From: Dallia pectoralis
Lineage: Eukaryota > Chordata > Actinopteri > Esociformes > Umbridae
Length of the DNA stretch: 64,000 nucleotides
Reading direction: 5' to 3'
NCBI GenBank assembly: GCA_029465975.1
Contig: CM055761.1
Coordinates: 6,083,048-6,147,047, forward strand
The notes below the pieces were generated by a model. The model saw only the letters and a list, made by a program, of their open reading frames with translations. It ran no database searches and had not been told where the DNA came from. This document shows, in pieces, positions 13,896 through 63,689 of this stretch. The translations under genes and the position numbers were made by a program. Position 1 is the stretch's first letter. Each line of letters opens with the position of its first letter.

Positions 13896-15818
13896 TTCAC
13901 AGATCATACACACAGATCATACACACAGATCATACACACAGATCATACACACAGATCATACACACAGATCGGACACACAGCTCTTACACACAGATCGTAC
14001 ACACAGATCATACACACAGATCATACACACAGCTCATACACACAGCTCATACACACAGCTCTTACACACAGCTCATACGCACAGATCATACACACAGATC
14101 ATACACACAGCTCATACACACAGCTCATACACACAGATCATACACACAGCTCTTACACACAGATCATACAAACAGATCATACACACAGCTCATACACACA
14201 GATCATACACACAGATCATACACACAGCTCTTACACACAGATCATACACACAGCTCTTACACACAGATCATACACACAGATCATACACACAGCTCATACA
14301 CACAGCTCTTACACACAGCTCTTACACACAGATCATACACACAGCTCATACACACAGCTCTTACACACAGATCATACACACAGCTCATACACACAGATCA
14401 TACACACAGATCATACACACAGCTCATACACACAGATCATACACACAGCTCATACACACAGATCATACACACAGCTCTTACACACAGATCATACACACAG
14501 CTCATACACACAGCTCATACACACAGCTCATACACACAGCTCATACACACAGCTCATACACACAGATCATACACACAGCTCATACACACAGATCATACAC
14601 ACAGCTCATACACACAGCTCATACACACAGATCATACACACAGCTCTTACACACAGATCATACACACAGCTCTTACACACAGATCATACACACAGATCAT
14701 ACACACAGCTCATACACACAGCTCTTACACACAGATCATACACACAGCTCATACACACAGCTCATACACACAGCTCTTACACACAGATCATACACACAGC
14801 TCATACACACAGCTCTTACACACAGATCATACACACAGATCATACACACAGCTCATACACACAGATCATACACACAGCTCATACACACAGATCATACACA
14901 CAGATCATAGACACAGCTCATACACACAGCTCATACACACAGCTCATATACACAGCTCATACACACAGATCATACACACAGCTCATACACACAGATCATA
15001 CACACAGCTCATACACACAGCTCATACACACAGATCATACACACAGCTCATACACACAGCTCATACACACAGATCATACACACAGCTCTTACACACAGAT
15101 CATACACACAGCTCATACACACAGCTCATACACACAGCTCATACACACAGATCATACACACAGATCATACACACAGATCATACACACAGCTCATACACAC
15201 AGCTCATACACACAGATCATACACACAGCTCTTACACACAGCTCTTACACACAGCTCTTACACACAGATCATACACACAGATCATACACACAGCTCATAC
15301 ACACAGCTCTTACACACAGATCATACACACAGATCATACACACAGCTCATACACACAGCTCTTACACACAGATCATACACACAGCTCATACACACAGCTC
15401 TTACACACAGCTCTTACACACAGATCATACACACAGATCATACACACAGCTCATACACACAGATCATACACACAGCTCATACACACAGCTCTTACACACA
15501 GATCATACACACAGATCATACACACAGCTCATACACACAGCTCATACACACAGCTCATACACACAGCTCATACACACAGCTCATACACACAGCTCATACA
15601 CACAGCTCATACACACAGATCATACACACAGCTCATACACACAGCTCATACACACAGATCATACACACAGCTCTTACACACAGCTCATACACACAGCTCA
15701 TACACACAGCTCATACACACAGCTCATACACACAGCTCATACACACAGATCATACACACAGATCATACACACAGATCATACACACAGATCATACACACAG
15801 ATCATACACACAGCTCTT
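13896..15818. repeat. 13-bp minisatellite, about 1.9 kb
   Basis: Nearly 150 units of 13 bp in three main forms: AGATCATACACAC, AGCTCATACACAC and AGCTCTTACACAC. The spacing is remarkably free of indels. Because no unit contains a stop in this register and 3x13=39, an 878-codon frame runs through this array and the previous one. It is not a gene. Confidence 0.98.
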
Positions 15819-17874
15819 ACAGAGACAGGTCCATGATGGACCAGTATGCTCTACCACTGGTGAGGATTAGCATATAGTTTGTTTTAATCTTAAACATGTT
15901 TAATAGATTTCTGTATCTGGGAAGCTTCTCTGATCATATGTATGTTTGCGGTGTATTTTCCTGAGGTATTAGAAGTCACGACAAATACAGTCAAAGGCTA
16001 ATGCTCTTAAGAGTGGACCACCCGGCGTGGTATTTAGGATTCGACTACTTACGCACCGGGCAAATCTTGCATGGCTAACACATGCTATGTTGCATAAGCT
16101 AAACCACATCCTTCAGGGACTGTATGTAGATCTAATTGTGTCCCTTACCAGTGTCAAGTGTCAGTGTCACAGTAATGTGAAGCACCGTGCATTTGTTGTG
16201 TTCACACACTCAACGTGTGTGTGTTTAGAGTAGACAGTAGACACACCCAAACGGACTGTGTGGAGAATCTGGTTGTGTTGACAGTGCTTTGATACGTTGT
16301 CGCGTCTCGCTCTCAATGTGACTTTGGGATCTTCCATCTTTGATTTCTCACCCCCCTCTGTACGGTTCGCCGTCCTTGTATGTTCTCGGACCTCACCAAG
16401 TTGTAGTTATCCCGCGTGTCAACAAAGTATTTCTATTTGCGTTTTTTCATTAACAAGTACCTCAGATTATCATGTGGAGAGACCAGCTTTCTGTGTTGTT
16501 ATCCAGGCCGTTGACGGGGGTGTTACGTAAAGAACGGTCCCGCTTGTGTTTGTGAGAGGAAAACAGGGCTGTGGAATGCTGTCCCTGTGCCTAACAAGTC
16601 GGAACAGAACAGCCTGTATGTCTCTCCCGAACAGACAGCACAATAAGCCGGCAGACCTGTTGTGAGGACTGCCAGTGGCCAGGCACAACATATGTCAGCC
16701 CCATGTAGCGCCTGGCCTTCGTCAGTTAGCAGGACATGAGGTAAATAAGTCCGCCGCGGTAACGCCATGGATGTCATCGTTTTTCACGCGGTTCTAGACA
16801 ACACTACACCCTCATCAACGGTGCAACGGAAGATACTACGATCTTAAATATTTGTTTTCCCGTTGCTCTAGGACGTGCGATTTGGGATGATTCGAAAGGC
16901 TTGGTTTCGTCAAGCTAGCGAGCAGATTACGCATTAGCTGCATTAGCGTGAATGGTTCTAGGAGTACGTGAGGCAGTTACTGAACTACAGTTAACTGACA
17001 TTTAAATGCTGACGCAAACACATTGTCTTGTCAGAAAGGTCCCCTTTAAACCATCAGGGAGATATAAAGGCGCTGGGTTGAAAACGTACTGACTTCTAAC
17101 TGCCACTGTTGGTTAGCGTAATTGACCGAATGCGCTAACCGACTCTAGTATGAGCGAGCACTTTAAACGAGCCATTCTTATTCATGCCATTAAACTTGGA
17201 TTAAATGTCCTATGAGTGGTTCTGGATTTACGGCGAGTGGTTTCCTAACGCCTGAAAAGATTGTAAAATGCATATGTTGGCCTACAGTCCAAATGTGAAC
17301 TCATGATCCTCTTTTCTTCCGGTACTTTTTATTAAAATCACTTTCAATTTATTTTTTCAAACGTAGTGTGAACAAAAGCCAACGGAGAATATCCTGAGCG
17401 AAATGTTCGAATTGGAACTGGTTTCCGTCTCGGCCGGTCATGGATGGAGAGGTGAGGTCACAAATCAGCCTTTAGCTCGGTCGTGTTTCACTCCGTCATG
17501 GCTGCCAGCTATCAGTCACTCTGTCTGCCCCGCTCTGGGGCAGGAGACAGGAAATGAAACGAGTTGACCCCAACCCAGAGGTGCAGGGTACCGGCCAGAG
17601 CCCTGTGATTTCATCTGGTCTCTCCTGTTCCTCCTGACAGGTTCTCCCTTGGTGTGTCTCCTCTGAATGCTTTGTTGTGCTTCTGTGTGCTTCGTGTTTC
17701 TGTGACACGCCTTCTCTTGTGGTTTGACCTCGTGGCCTGACAAGGTGAAAAATATATTGACGTGTCCTTGAACAAAGCACTTTAACCAAGTCGCTCTTGT
17801 AAGTTGCTCTGTTTTTCAGGTATTCGACATACTTCCGTCACATCATCATTCTCTCCTTAACCTCTTTCTTCTGC

Positions 17875-17906
<32 letters not shown>

Positions 17907-19160
17907 GCTCTCTGTCTGCATTTAGATAAAAGGGTCCTTTTCTGAGAAAATAGAAAAACCAAAAGACCGAGGGAATAGACAGAGGGTGAGGGAGAGGGTG
18001 AGAGAGGCAGGGAGAGACAGAGATACAGAGGCGTTGTGAGAGAGAGAGACAGGAGGGAGAGTGTATAAAAAAAAAACATAGGATAAACATAGCCATAACT
18101 GATTCATAACTGATTCATAACTGATTCATAACTGATTCATAACTGATTCATAACTGATTCAGAAATGATTCAGAAATGATTCAGAACACAGACACATTGA
18201 GCCGACGGAGCTTTGATAAACGTCATCACTTTGTTGATGAAAGCCAAGGCTCATTCGTGTGTTTACAACTGGCTGATGTGCGTCTGTGTTTAGTTGTAGA
18301 AATGTCAGGGTCCTTACCTAAGCTGTGTAGCTGTGTTTGTCGTAGTCAGGAGGATGTTACTCGTGCATGGAGACTTAGTGACCGTTGTGTTCTCACCGGG
18401 TCTCTAAACACACACACACACAATGGTGGAGAGGTCTACTATTGGTTAAATGACCATCTCACTTATACAACATACTTTATGCTTGATTAGTTAAAGTCCA
18501 TTGGACGGCGAGAACAGTGAAGCTCAGTGGCTAATTCCTAATTCTACGGGTCAAACCAGACAGGGTTAATGGATGTTCGTCAATATCATGTCACGATTGA
18601 CGTAATCCTCAACAGCCGATAGCCAGTCATGCCCAAGAGTCGGCCCAGAAACAGGGAGACGGCTGTTGCCAGGGTGACGTGACAGTTGGATGCCAGTCTT
18701 CTCTGCCCATCTGTTCAGGACGGCGTGCCAGGGGAGAGTGGCCGTCTCAGAGATAGTGGCCCACAGACACAACAGAGAATTTATTTTACCGGTGCATTCT
18801 GGGAGCAAAATGTTACATATTATCAATGCAGTTTGCAGCCGCAGACAGTACAGTTTGTGCCATAGATAATTCATCCCTCCAGTTCTCTTGCTCGTTCTCC
18901 CCTCTTTCTCTCTGGGTTTGATGTCTGGATGAGGGCTATTGATGTTTCTGTGGGTAGAGGAAAAATGTGTTTCTTAGTGGTTCGATATGTCCTCACTGCC
19001 AACAGCGAAGAAAAATCAAAAGGAGTTAAATAAGGTTAAAAGTCATTAGTGCTCTGGCTGTTCGTTCGGGGCGTGGTTGCGGCACGGTTTTTCACTGATT
19101 AGGAGCGTGGACCTCCTGCTTGTGTGAAACATCAAGTTCTCTAGCTATATTCACAGAGTA
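15819..19160. other. upstream of lnx1, no gene seen
   Basis: Unique-looking sequence. It holds a GA tract (17874-17901) and possibly a decayed dispersed repeat around 17785-17940 (TAAAAGGGTCC-like ending). Untranslated lnx1 exons or its promoter could lie here, but I cannot point to one. Confidence 0.4.
18092..18186. repeat. 11-bp tandem repeat
   Basis: Eight to nine units of ATAACTGATTC. The last two are changed to AGAAATGATTC. Confidence 0.95.
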
Positions 19161-19320
19161 CTACATTTACATTTTAGACAGAAACTGCTCTTATCTAGAA
19201 TCACTTGAAGGAGTAAGTACACATTAGCATCCTTCCATTTCCTCAACATTGTTTTTACCTTGTCTAATGCGGGATTTGAACCAGCAACTTTTAAGTTACT
19301 GTCTGCGCACACTTAGCTTT
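19161..19320. mobile_element. decayed teleost dispersed repeat upstream of lnx1 exon 1a
   Basis: ACATTTACATTTTAGACAGA and CTGCTCTTATCTAGAATCAC, then GGGATTTGAACCAGCAAC, follow the order of a very common fish repeat that I remember (ACATTTACATTTAAGTCATT ... GCTCTTATCCAGAGCGACTT ... GGGATTCGAACCAGCGACC). Similarity is partial. Confidence 0.55.
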
Positions 19321-19496
19321 AACAATAAAACCAGTGTCAGATCGTTCCAGCTAAATGCAAAATCAATGTGTACCTCTTTATGCAGATTTATGGACTCCCG
19401 CCATATCAGTCATAGAAGCATCCTCGTACAACCTTGGCCCCGCCCGTCACGAGTAGCGAGAAGGAGTCTGAATTGGCTTAGAGGCCTGGGGTTGCC

Positions 19497-58083
<38,587 letters not shown>

Positions 58084-58490
58084 CCCTGCTGCAGCCTTAC
58101 AGCCATGGGAGGGGCCAATACGGACCAAGGAATGTGGGCGGAGCTTAGGACTGGCTTACAATAGTGAGCCTTCAATAATGGACAGGGCATATGCTACTGA
58201 AGGTGGACTAGAAAAACCCTGATTCCAGATGGACAGTCGAGTTTGCGAGGTGTTCAGTGGGGGCCAACGGACAATGTGACAGGAGTTTGACCAAAACACG
58301 ATCCCAGAGACACTGAGTTTGGGCGGTGTGGATCTGTGGCCCAACCTCCGGGATGTACGGAGCAACCTGATTGGGAGGCTCATTCTAGTACACAGCATCC
58401 AATAGGGTGGACAGGTGACTGGGAGGGGACATAAGTTGCCAATTTCATTAGTTCTATGTTAGAGTATGCATTTAATTGGACTCGCATTTC

Positions 58491-58496
58491 TTTATT
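58491..58496 (-). terminator. fip1l1: candidate fip1l1 polyadenylation signal AATAAA (distal)
   Basis: TTTATT on + reads AATAAA on -, about 825 bp after the fip1l1 stop and inside the lnx1 3' UTR. Use of it would make fip1l1 and lnx1 mRNAs overlap tail to tail by several hundred bases. Confidence 0.35.
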
Positions 58497-58951
58497 GTAA
58501 ATGTTGGATGTCTAAAAAAATACTGATTCAAGCACTTGTACTATGTTTATCTTCAGTTTTTTTTGGTTTGTTCAAATGGCCTTCGAGTATAGGCTTGTTC
58601 TGTTTTTACTTACGGTGGTGTCATCTTCATCTGTCGGACTCAGACACATTGCCAAGTAGTTGTCTGTGTTGAGGTGTTTTCAGAAGCTGTTTGCTAAATT
58701 GTCCAACCACTGGCATATGTATAGAGAAAACTTATAAACTTCAAATGTGCTCATTATCTGTTCAAAGTAATATTAATAAGGTTACATCGTGGAGGCCTTA
58801 CTGATTTTCCTACTTTTGAGAAGTTACAAAAAACTGCAGTTTTGTTCGTGTTTCTGTAGGTTTGTCTGATCTTGGACCAGCTAACATGGTTCTCTCTCTC
58901 TCACACTTCGGCCTGTGTAGTATAATTGATGGTACCTTTGGTAAAACAATC

Positions 58952-58957
58952 AATAAA
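58952..58957 (+). terminator. lnx1: lnx1 polyadenylation signal AATAAA
   Basis: First canonical AATAAA on the + strand after the lnx1 stop, 869 bp downstream. A GT-rich stretch typical of a downstream element follows at about 58998-59014. Cleavage is expected near 58970-58980. Confidence 0.65.
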
Positions 58958-58975
58958 GTCATTTGAAAATAACAG

Positions 58976-59319
58976 TTGCCCGAGAGCTATAGCAATGGTT
59001 TGGGGTTTGGGTTTAATGAGAAGAGAAATATAAAAAGAGAAATATAAGACAGCAGCCCAGTGAGATTCAAACCAGCTGAGGTCTAGTCAACCACTTTATC
59101 CTAACATACTGGATCTTTCACATTTATCAACGAAAAACTCACTCAGGCAGCTCAACATATGCATATGTTGAATACAATCTGTATAAAACAAGTGTTTGGT
59201 TCTTCACCTTTAAGGATAACTGAAACATTAATAGCAGGTGGACCAGTCCAGTCTCTGGTGAACGGAATGCCTAAAGGGTCACACCGGGGCCTCCAATTGG
59301 CTGGTGAGTAGCACCAGTG
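58976..59319. other. intergenic / fip1l1 3' UTR
   Basis: The gap between the predicted lnx1 cleavage site and the fip1l1 stop. It contains an 18-bp perfect palindrome at 59153-59170 and the candidate ATTAAA signal at 59012. Confidence 0.6.
59012..59017 (-). terminator. fip1l1: candidate fip1l1 polyadenylation signal ATTAAA (proximal)
   Basis: TTTAAT on + reads ATTAAA on -, about 305 bp after the fip1l1 stop. This is the first common poly(A) hexamer seen on that strand. It falls inside the GT-rich element expected for lnx1 3' processing. Confidence 0.35.
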
Positions 59320-59461
59320 TCACTCAGTGGGCTCTGATTGGTTCTCCTGATCAGCAGAGAGTTCCTGGCTTGGCTCCTTATCCTCTCTACTCCTCCTGGC
59401 CTTCTTGTGTTTATGCCTCTGATGGCTGTCCTCCTCCTCCTCACTGTCATGTCTCCTCCTG
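59320..59461 (-). CDS. fip1l1: fip1l1 last coding exon and stop
   Basis: On the - strand, the acceptor is GGCAG (59463-59462). The exon encodes SRRRHDSEEEDSHQRHKHKK, ARRSREDKEPSQELSADQEN and QSEPTE, with TGA at 59322-59320. It matches the human end [20 protein letters not shown]. The next three bases are CAG, making a tandem NAGNAG acceptor that could drop one Ser. Confidence 0.93.
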
Positions 59462-62400
59462 CTGCCGGGGCAGAACTCGACATTACTCATTATTCAACCT
59501 TTTAAGGACTGTGTGTGACTGTTTCTGGTGTACCTGCGTGAGTACTTGTATCTTCTCTCCTCCTTGTCTCTGTGTCTTTTCTCTCGATGTCGGTCTTCGT
59601 TCACCCGGGCATCTCGGTCTCTGTGGTGGTGCCGCTCGTATCCTCTCTCTCCAGAGTCCCGGCGCCGATGCCGCTCGTCCTCACTAGAAAACAAACCAGA
59701 ACTGTCATCACATGTTGCTTATTATCCAACCAGAACAGTCATCACATGTTGCTTATTATCCAACCAGAACTGTCATCACATGTTGCTTATTATCCAACCA
59801 GAACTGTCATCACATGTTGCTTATTATCCAACCAGAACTGTCATCACATGTTGCTTATTATCCAACCAGAACAGTCATCACATGTTGCTTATTATCCAAC
59901 CAGAACTGTCATCACATGTTGCTTATTATCCAACCAGAACTGTCACCCCATGTCACTTATTATCCAACCAGAACTGTCATCACGTTGCTGAAAAACAAAC
60001 CTCACTGGTCCCATGTTGCTAAAACAGCTGCTTTTTTGCACAAGACACAAGCTTGTCAAAGAAACAGCATGATCGGTCAGGTCAGGCTCTCTACCCAAAA
60101 TGCCCTCTGTTGTGGCCTCTGTTATGGTAGTTTAATAGCATCCTGCGCTGCAGCCTTGGAGTCACAAAGGCCGTCCCTGTCCTCCTGTGACCTTTAGATG
60201 AAAGGAGCTACATCCTTTCCAGTCCTCTGGGCTCAACAACAGCTCCATTATTCACAGGAGGCCTCCTGGACCAAACGTGCCACTGTGCATTAATTCACAC
60301 CTCCTCATACCACCTCAGCACTTTATTGGTCACACGCTTCCATTTGTACCCACACAGTGGAGGAGGCACCCACTGAGGAGGGCGTGTCCCATTTGTAACC
60401 ACACGCGGTGGAGGGGGCGTGTCCCATGTGTAACCACACGCGGTGGAGGGGGCGTGTCTCGCTGCGGAGCTGGGACATTGACCGCAGCTGAAGAAGACAT
60501 GCACCAAAAGTGAGTGTGTGGCACCGATGTCCAGACGGTGGATGAGGTGACATCTTTATCAGCTTGAGGACTACCAGCTGCTTCCTGCTCCGCCCACTAG
60601 AAATGAAGTGACACATTCAAAGAAAGCGAAGGTCCTCCGCAAAACCAACAGACCATTGAGTGAAACTGGGTGAGCGGTGCCTTAGAGAAGGAGGGGGTTG
60701 TCCCGTCCAGGCTGGATGTTGGTCTAGTGTCATTAGCACCAGTGTAAACGCATGTCTGAAGTCCTAACCATGCCAGTCTGGAGATTGGTCCAAGGGCACT
60801 GTCCAGAGGACTTTCTGGTAGGACTCGTCACTGCCTGTTAAAACATTCCGACTCAAAATAGACAGCGTTTGCACAACTTTAAGTCACCAACAGACCATCT
60901 GAATGTAGGACAAACCAGACGTCGGACCAGGACCTCTGTATGTATGTGTGTGTATGTATGCATGTATGTATGCATGTGTGTGTGTGTGTGTATGTATGTG
61001 TGTATATCCTTCACGTGGCTGTCTCTCCTGGGTCTCCAATCTCAGAGCCTCCCATATGTGCCTTCTCTCAATCGACCCGATAAACAGCTGGACCCAACAT
61101 GGTCCTTCCCAACAAAAGACAGGAGACACATGGAATTAAAATGAGAGACCGAGCCAAAGTGTGTGTGTGTGTGTGTGTGTGAAAGAGAATAAGTGCCACT
61201 GCAGAATGTGTAGGACTGTTAGCTGGGATGGGATTCTGTATGTGAGGTGTTTCGTTGTCTCTCCCCAACTTGGAATTTGTGAATTTCATATGAATAAAGC
61301 AAACATCTTTTGGCTTCTGGTCAACCTAAACATTCTGTAAACATGTGGGGCAGGAGTGCGTGTGTGTGTTAGTTAGTATTTTGAGCTCGGCTTTCTCGCT
61401 GGCAGGCGATGAAGTAGGAGAGTAGGGCAGTGGAATCACAGGGAAGCTCATTATTGGCAGTTTAGGAAATGACGGGACCCCATCTAGTAGAAGCATGGGG
61501 CCCCCTGGTCCCGATCTACCTGCCTGTAGAGCACTGACACAGTTGCTGAAAGAAATCCAAGTCTGCAGATCCGTCATAAACAGAGAGCCTTGTGAGATCT
61601 GGTTTCCAACACATATCTGCCCCCAGTGGCCGTAGCAGCTAGTGCAGACAGAGGCTCCATCCACTACAGTCATCCCACTTCAACCCCAGTGCAAATATCC
61701 CTGCCACCCCATTTGGAAAATACATATCTTGTTGCAATGCCAAATGTATAATGAATACATGTCAAATACATTTAACTTCATTAAAAATACATTTCAGGTA
61801 GGTTATCTTACTGTAGCGACCTTGGTAGGGCCATCACTCGCCCATTCAAATGAGTTACTAATATTTAGAGCAGTGGGTAATGAGCTGGACTGAGGAGTCG
61901 AAAGTCGCTGGTTTGAGATACACTGACATATAATTACCAAATAAATTCAGGAATATATTTAAAATACATGAATATTCATCATGGGCAGCACCTGGCAACC
62001 ATTGAACCCCTCCAGCTTGGAGGGCTGCTGTGTTGCTCACTGAGTAGAAACATGAAAAATAGAGAAGAGATCCTCTCCCTGGCCTGGTAATACAGCCCCA
62101 CACCTGGCAGTAGTGGATCAGCTTAACCCTGTCAGCAATCTGAACAGCCCCACAGTCATGAGAGAAACACAGAGGCAAGGGGGACTGAGAGACACTGGGA
62201 GAAAGAAACAAGAATAGGAGTTATTAAGGAGAAAAAATTATTAGACAGACAGGGTAGAAGAGTGTCAGCTAGATATCTGGTGATGACCGGTTCTGGTTCT
62301 GTTACAGACCAGGGCTGATACCAAGGTGAAACCGGTTCTGACCTCACCTGTTACAGACCGGGGCTGATACCAAGGTGAAACCGGTTCTGACCTCACCTGT

Positions 62401-62944
62401 TACAGACCGGGGCTGATACCAAGGTGAAACCGGTTCTGACTTTACCTGTTACAGACCGGGGCTGATACCAAGGTGAAACCGGTTCTGACTTTACCTGTTA
62501 CAGACCGGGGCTGATACCAAGGTGAAACCGGTTCTGACCTCACCTGTTACAGACCGGGGCTGATACCAAGGTGAAACCGGTTCTGACCTCACCTGTTACA
62601 GACCGGGGCTGATACCAAGGTGAAACCGGTTCTGACCTGACCTGTTACAGACCGGGGCTGATACCAAGGTGAAACCGGTTCTGACCTCACCTGTTACAGA
62701 CCGGGGCTGATACCAAGGTGAAACCGGTTCTGACCTCACCTGTTACAGACTGGGGCTGACGGACTGTGCTCCCTCTCCTTCTCTTTGTCATGTCCTTGGT
62801 CTCTGGTCCGGTCTCTCTCCTTGTGGTGCTCCCGCTCGCTGTCCTGCCGAGAGTAGTACTCCCAGGCCTTGGCAGTATCAAATACCCCAGTCCAAGATGC
62901 TACGGCACTGCCCGGGGGGGGAGGAGGGGGCGGTGGGTACACAC
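59320..62944 (-). CDS. fip1l1: fip1l1, pre-mRNA 3'-end-processing factor FIP1 (3' part; continues beyond right edge)
   Basis: Three C-terminal exons on the - strand, at 62944-62740, 59683-59534 and 59461-59320. All are phase-compatible and together encode about 165 residues. FIP1 is the CPSF subunit that binds U-rich RNA and poly(A) polymerase during nuclear mRNA 3'-end processing (family knowledge). The visible part matches the FIP1L1 C-terminus: a Pro run, then SWTGVFDTAKAWEYYSRQ (human has a SWPSLVDTSKQWDYY-like segment), an Arg/Glu/Asp-rich tract ending REHSPSAP, RGYERHHHRDRD, and RRHDSEEEDSHQRHKHKK. The N-terminal acidic part and conserved Fip1 motif are not in the window. The gene converges on lnx1, as in human 4q12. 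Confidence 0.93.
59534..59683 (-). CDS. fip1l1: fip1l1 penultimate coding exon (Arg-rich)
   Basis: On the - strand, the acceptor TTTTCTAG precedes 59683 and the donor GTACAC follows 59534. It encodes SEDERHRRRDSGERGYERHH, HRDRDARVNEDRHREKRHRD and KEERRYKYSR, matching human SDEERYRYREYAERGYERH and the REKEE-rich continuation. It is separated from the last exon by a 72-bp intron. Confidence 0.92.
59697..59985. repeat. 34-bp minisatellite abutting a fip1l1 3' splice site
   Basis: About 8 units of CCAGAACTGTCATCACATGT plus TGCTTATTATCCAA. The first unit starts within about 15 bp of the acceptor of exon 59683-59534 (- strand). Confidence 0.97.
60362..60460. repeat. about 35-bp GC-rich repeat, 2.5-3 copies
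   Basis: Units of GTAACCACACGCGGTGGAGG plus GGGCGTGTCCCAT. Confidence 0.85.
61862..61922 (+). mobile_element. tRNA-derived SINE fragment
   Basis: TAGAGCAGTGGGTAATGAGC (A-box-like) is followed by GGACTGAGGAGTCGAAAGTC and GCTGGTTTGAGATAC (degenerate B box). It looks like a tRNA-related SINE head. It is not a functional tRNA, since no acceptor stem pairs. Confidence 0.5.
62299..62739. repeat. 49-bp minisatellite repeating the fip1l1 exon end and 5' splice site
   Basis: Nine intronic units directly continue from the exon boundary at 62740. On the - strand each holds CAGCCCCGGTCTGTAACAG followed, in eight of nine, by GT (GTGAGG mostly, GTAAAG twice, GTCAGG once). The leftmost unit has lost the GT. 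Confidence 0.96.
62740..62944 (-). CDS. fip1l1: fip1l1 exon: polyproline and start of the RE/RD-rich region
   Basis: Read on the - strand, the acceptor is CTCAG at 62946-62945. The exon gives VYPPPPPPPP, GSAVASWTGVFDTAKAW, EYYSRQ, then alternating Arg/Glu/Asp/Lys residues and HSPSAPVCN. It ends AACAG before donor GTGAGG (62739 downward). It starts in phase 1 and ends in phase 2, joining the 59683 exon to form Ser. The last 20 exonic bases and the donor are reiterated in the minisatellite immediately downstream. Confidence 0.9.
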
Positions 62945-63660
62945 CTGAGGAGGGGCAAACATTGACCAGTCAGCTGAAAAACAAGGAGATCCCAAACCTA
63001 TTGAGAGCTCATACGACTGTTCAACATCTGACAAAGCTGAAAACATATCAATTTAACTACAAGTCATTAGGAAGTGACAAACACAATTATCAGCCTTTGA
63101 TGTGAAACCAAAAAATGACAGCTCAATAGATGAACAATGAAACCTCAGAGTGCAGTGCTTGATCAAAAGGAATGATCTCTCGAAATGGAACAATTTAAAA
63201 ACAACAGGGGCACAAATGTCAATCTAACTAAAAACCGCATATTTAGGGCAGGTAGTGAAGGCCACAGTGGGAGGGAAAGGAAAGAGGAAATTCATTTTAA
63301 ATTAGACAGAGTAATTTCATAATATAGCAAAACTTCCTAGAGGCTTCATTAAACTGTCAAAACACAGCTCAAAATAGGTTGGCAGATTTTCCCTCCCGAA
63401 AGAAATACGCTACTTCCATCTACTTCCAAATCCCATGGAAGGAAAACAGGAAACAGCGAGAATGACTGGGTGTGGGTTGTAACATCCAAATATAACCTAA
63501 CATATTGCACACACACACACACACACATTGCCTTTTGGTTCACGTCATTAGGTGTCATTGAGAGTGTAATAACCACTGTGTTATAAACACACATCTGTGT
63601 TATGCTACTTCCGACAGAGAACTAAAAGTTCAATTAAAGGTCAACATCATTTGTTGTAGT
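62945..63660 (-). other. fip1l1: fip1l1 intron upstream of the polyproline exon
   Basis: AT-rich non-coding sequence with a CA repeat at 63509-63529. No exon seen. Confidence 0.75.
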
Positions 63661-63689
63661 ACGCCTGCAGAGCGACAATGGGGCAGAGC

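Larger units (their letters stand above)
58084..58975 (+). other. lnx1: lnx1 3' untranslated region
   Basis: Non-coding sequence from the lnx1 stop to about 20 bp past the first AATAAA. I see no repeat here. The - strand carries an AATAAA at 58491-58496 that could serve fip1l1, so the two 3' UTRs may overlap. Confidence 0.6.
59684..62739 (-). other. fip1l1: fip1l1 intron between the polyproline exon and the penultimate exon
   Basis: 3.06 kb, with minisatellites at both ends (49-bp units at the donor, 34-bp units at the acceptor). TG-rich sequence lies at 60938-61005 and 61159-61181, and a tRNA-like SINE fragment near 61865. No other exon seen. Confidence 0.85.

Noticed and set aside
13241..15877. 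878-codon open frame on the + strand
   Set aside because: It runs only through a 17-bp and then a 13-bp tandem array. The composition (Leu/Thr/Ser, then His/Thr/Ser) is that of the repeat. No promoter, domain or splice context was seen.
61862..61935. Functional tRNA gene
   Set aside because: A- and B-box-like sequences exist, but the B box is degenerate and no cloverleaf or acceptor stem can be drawn. SINE fragment is the better reading.
62687..62881. Alternative - strand frame overlapping the fip1l1 exon
   Set aside because: A shadow in another frame. The fip1l1 frame matches family sequence and splice phases.
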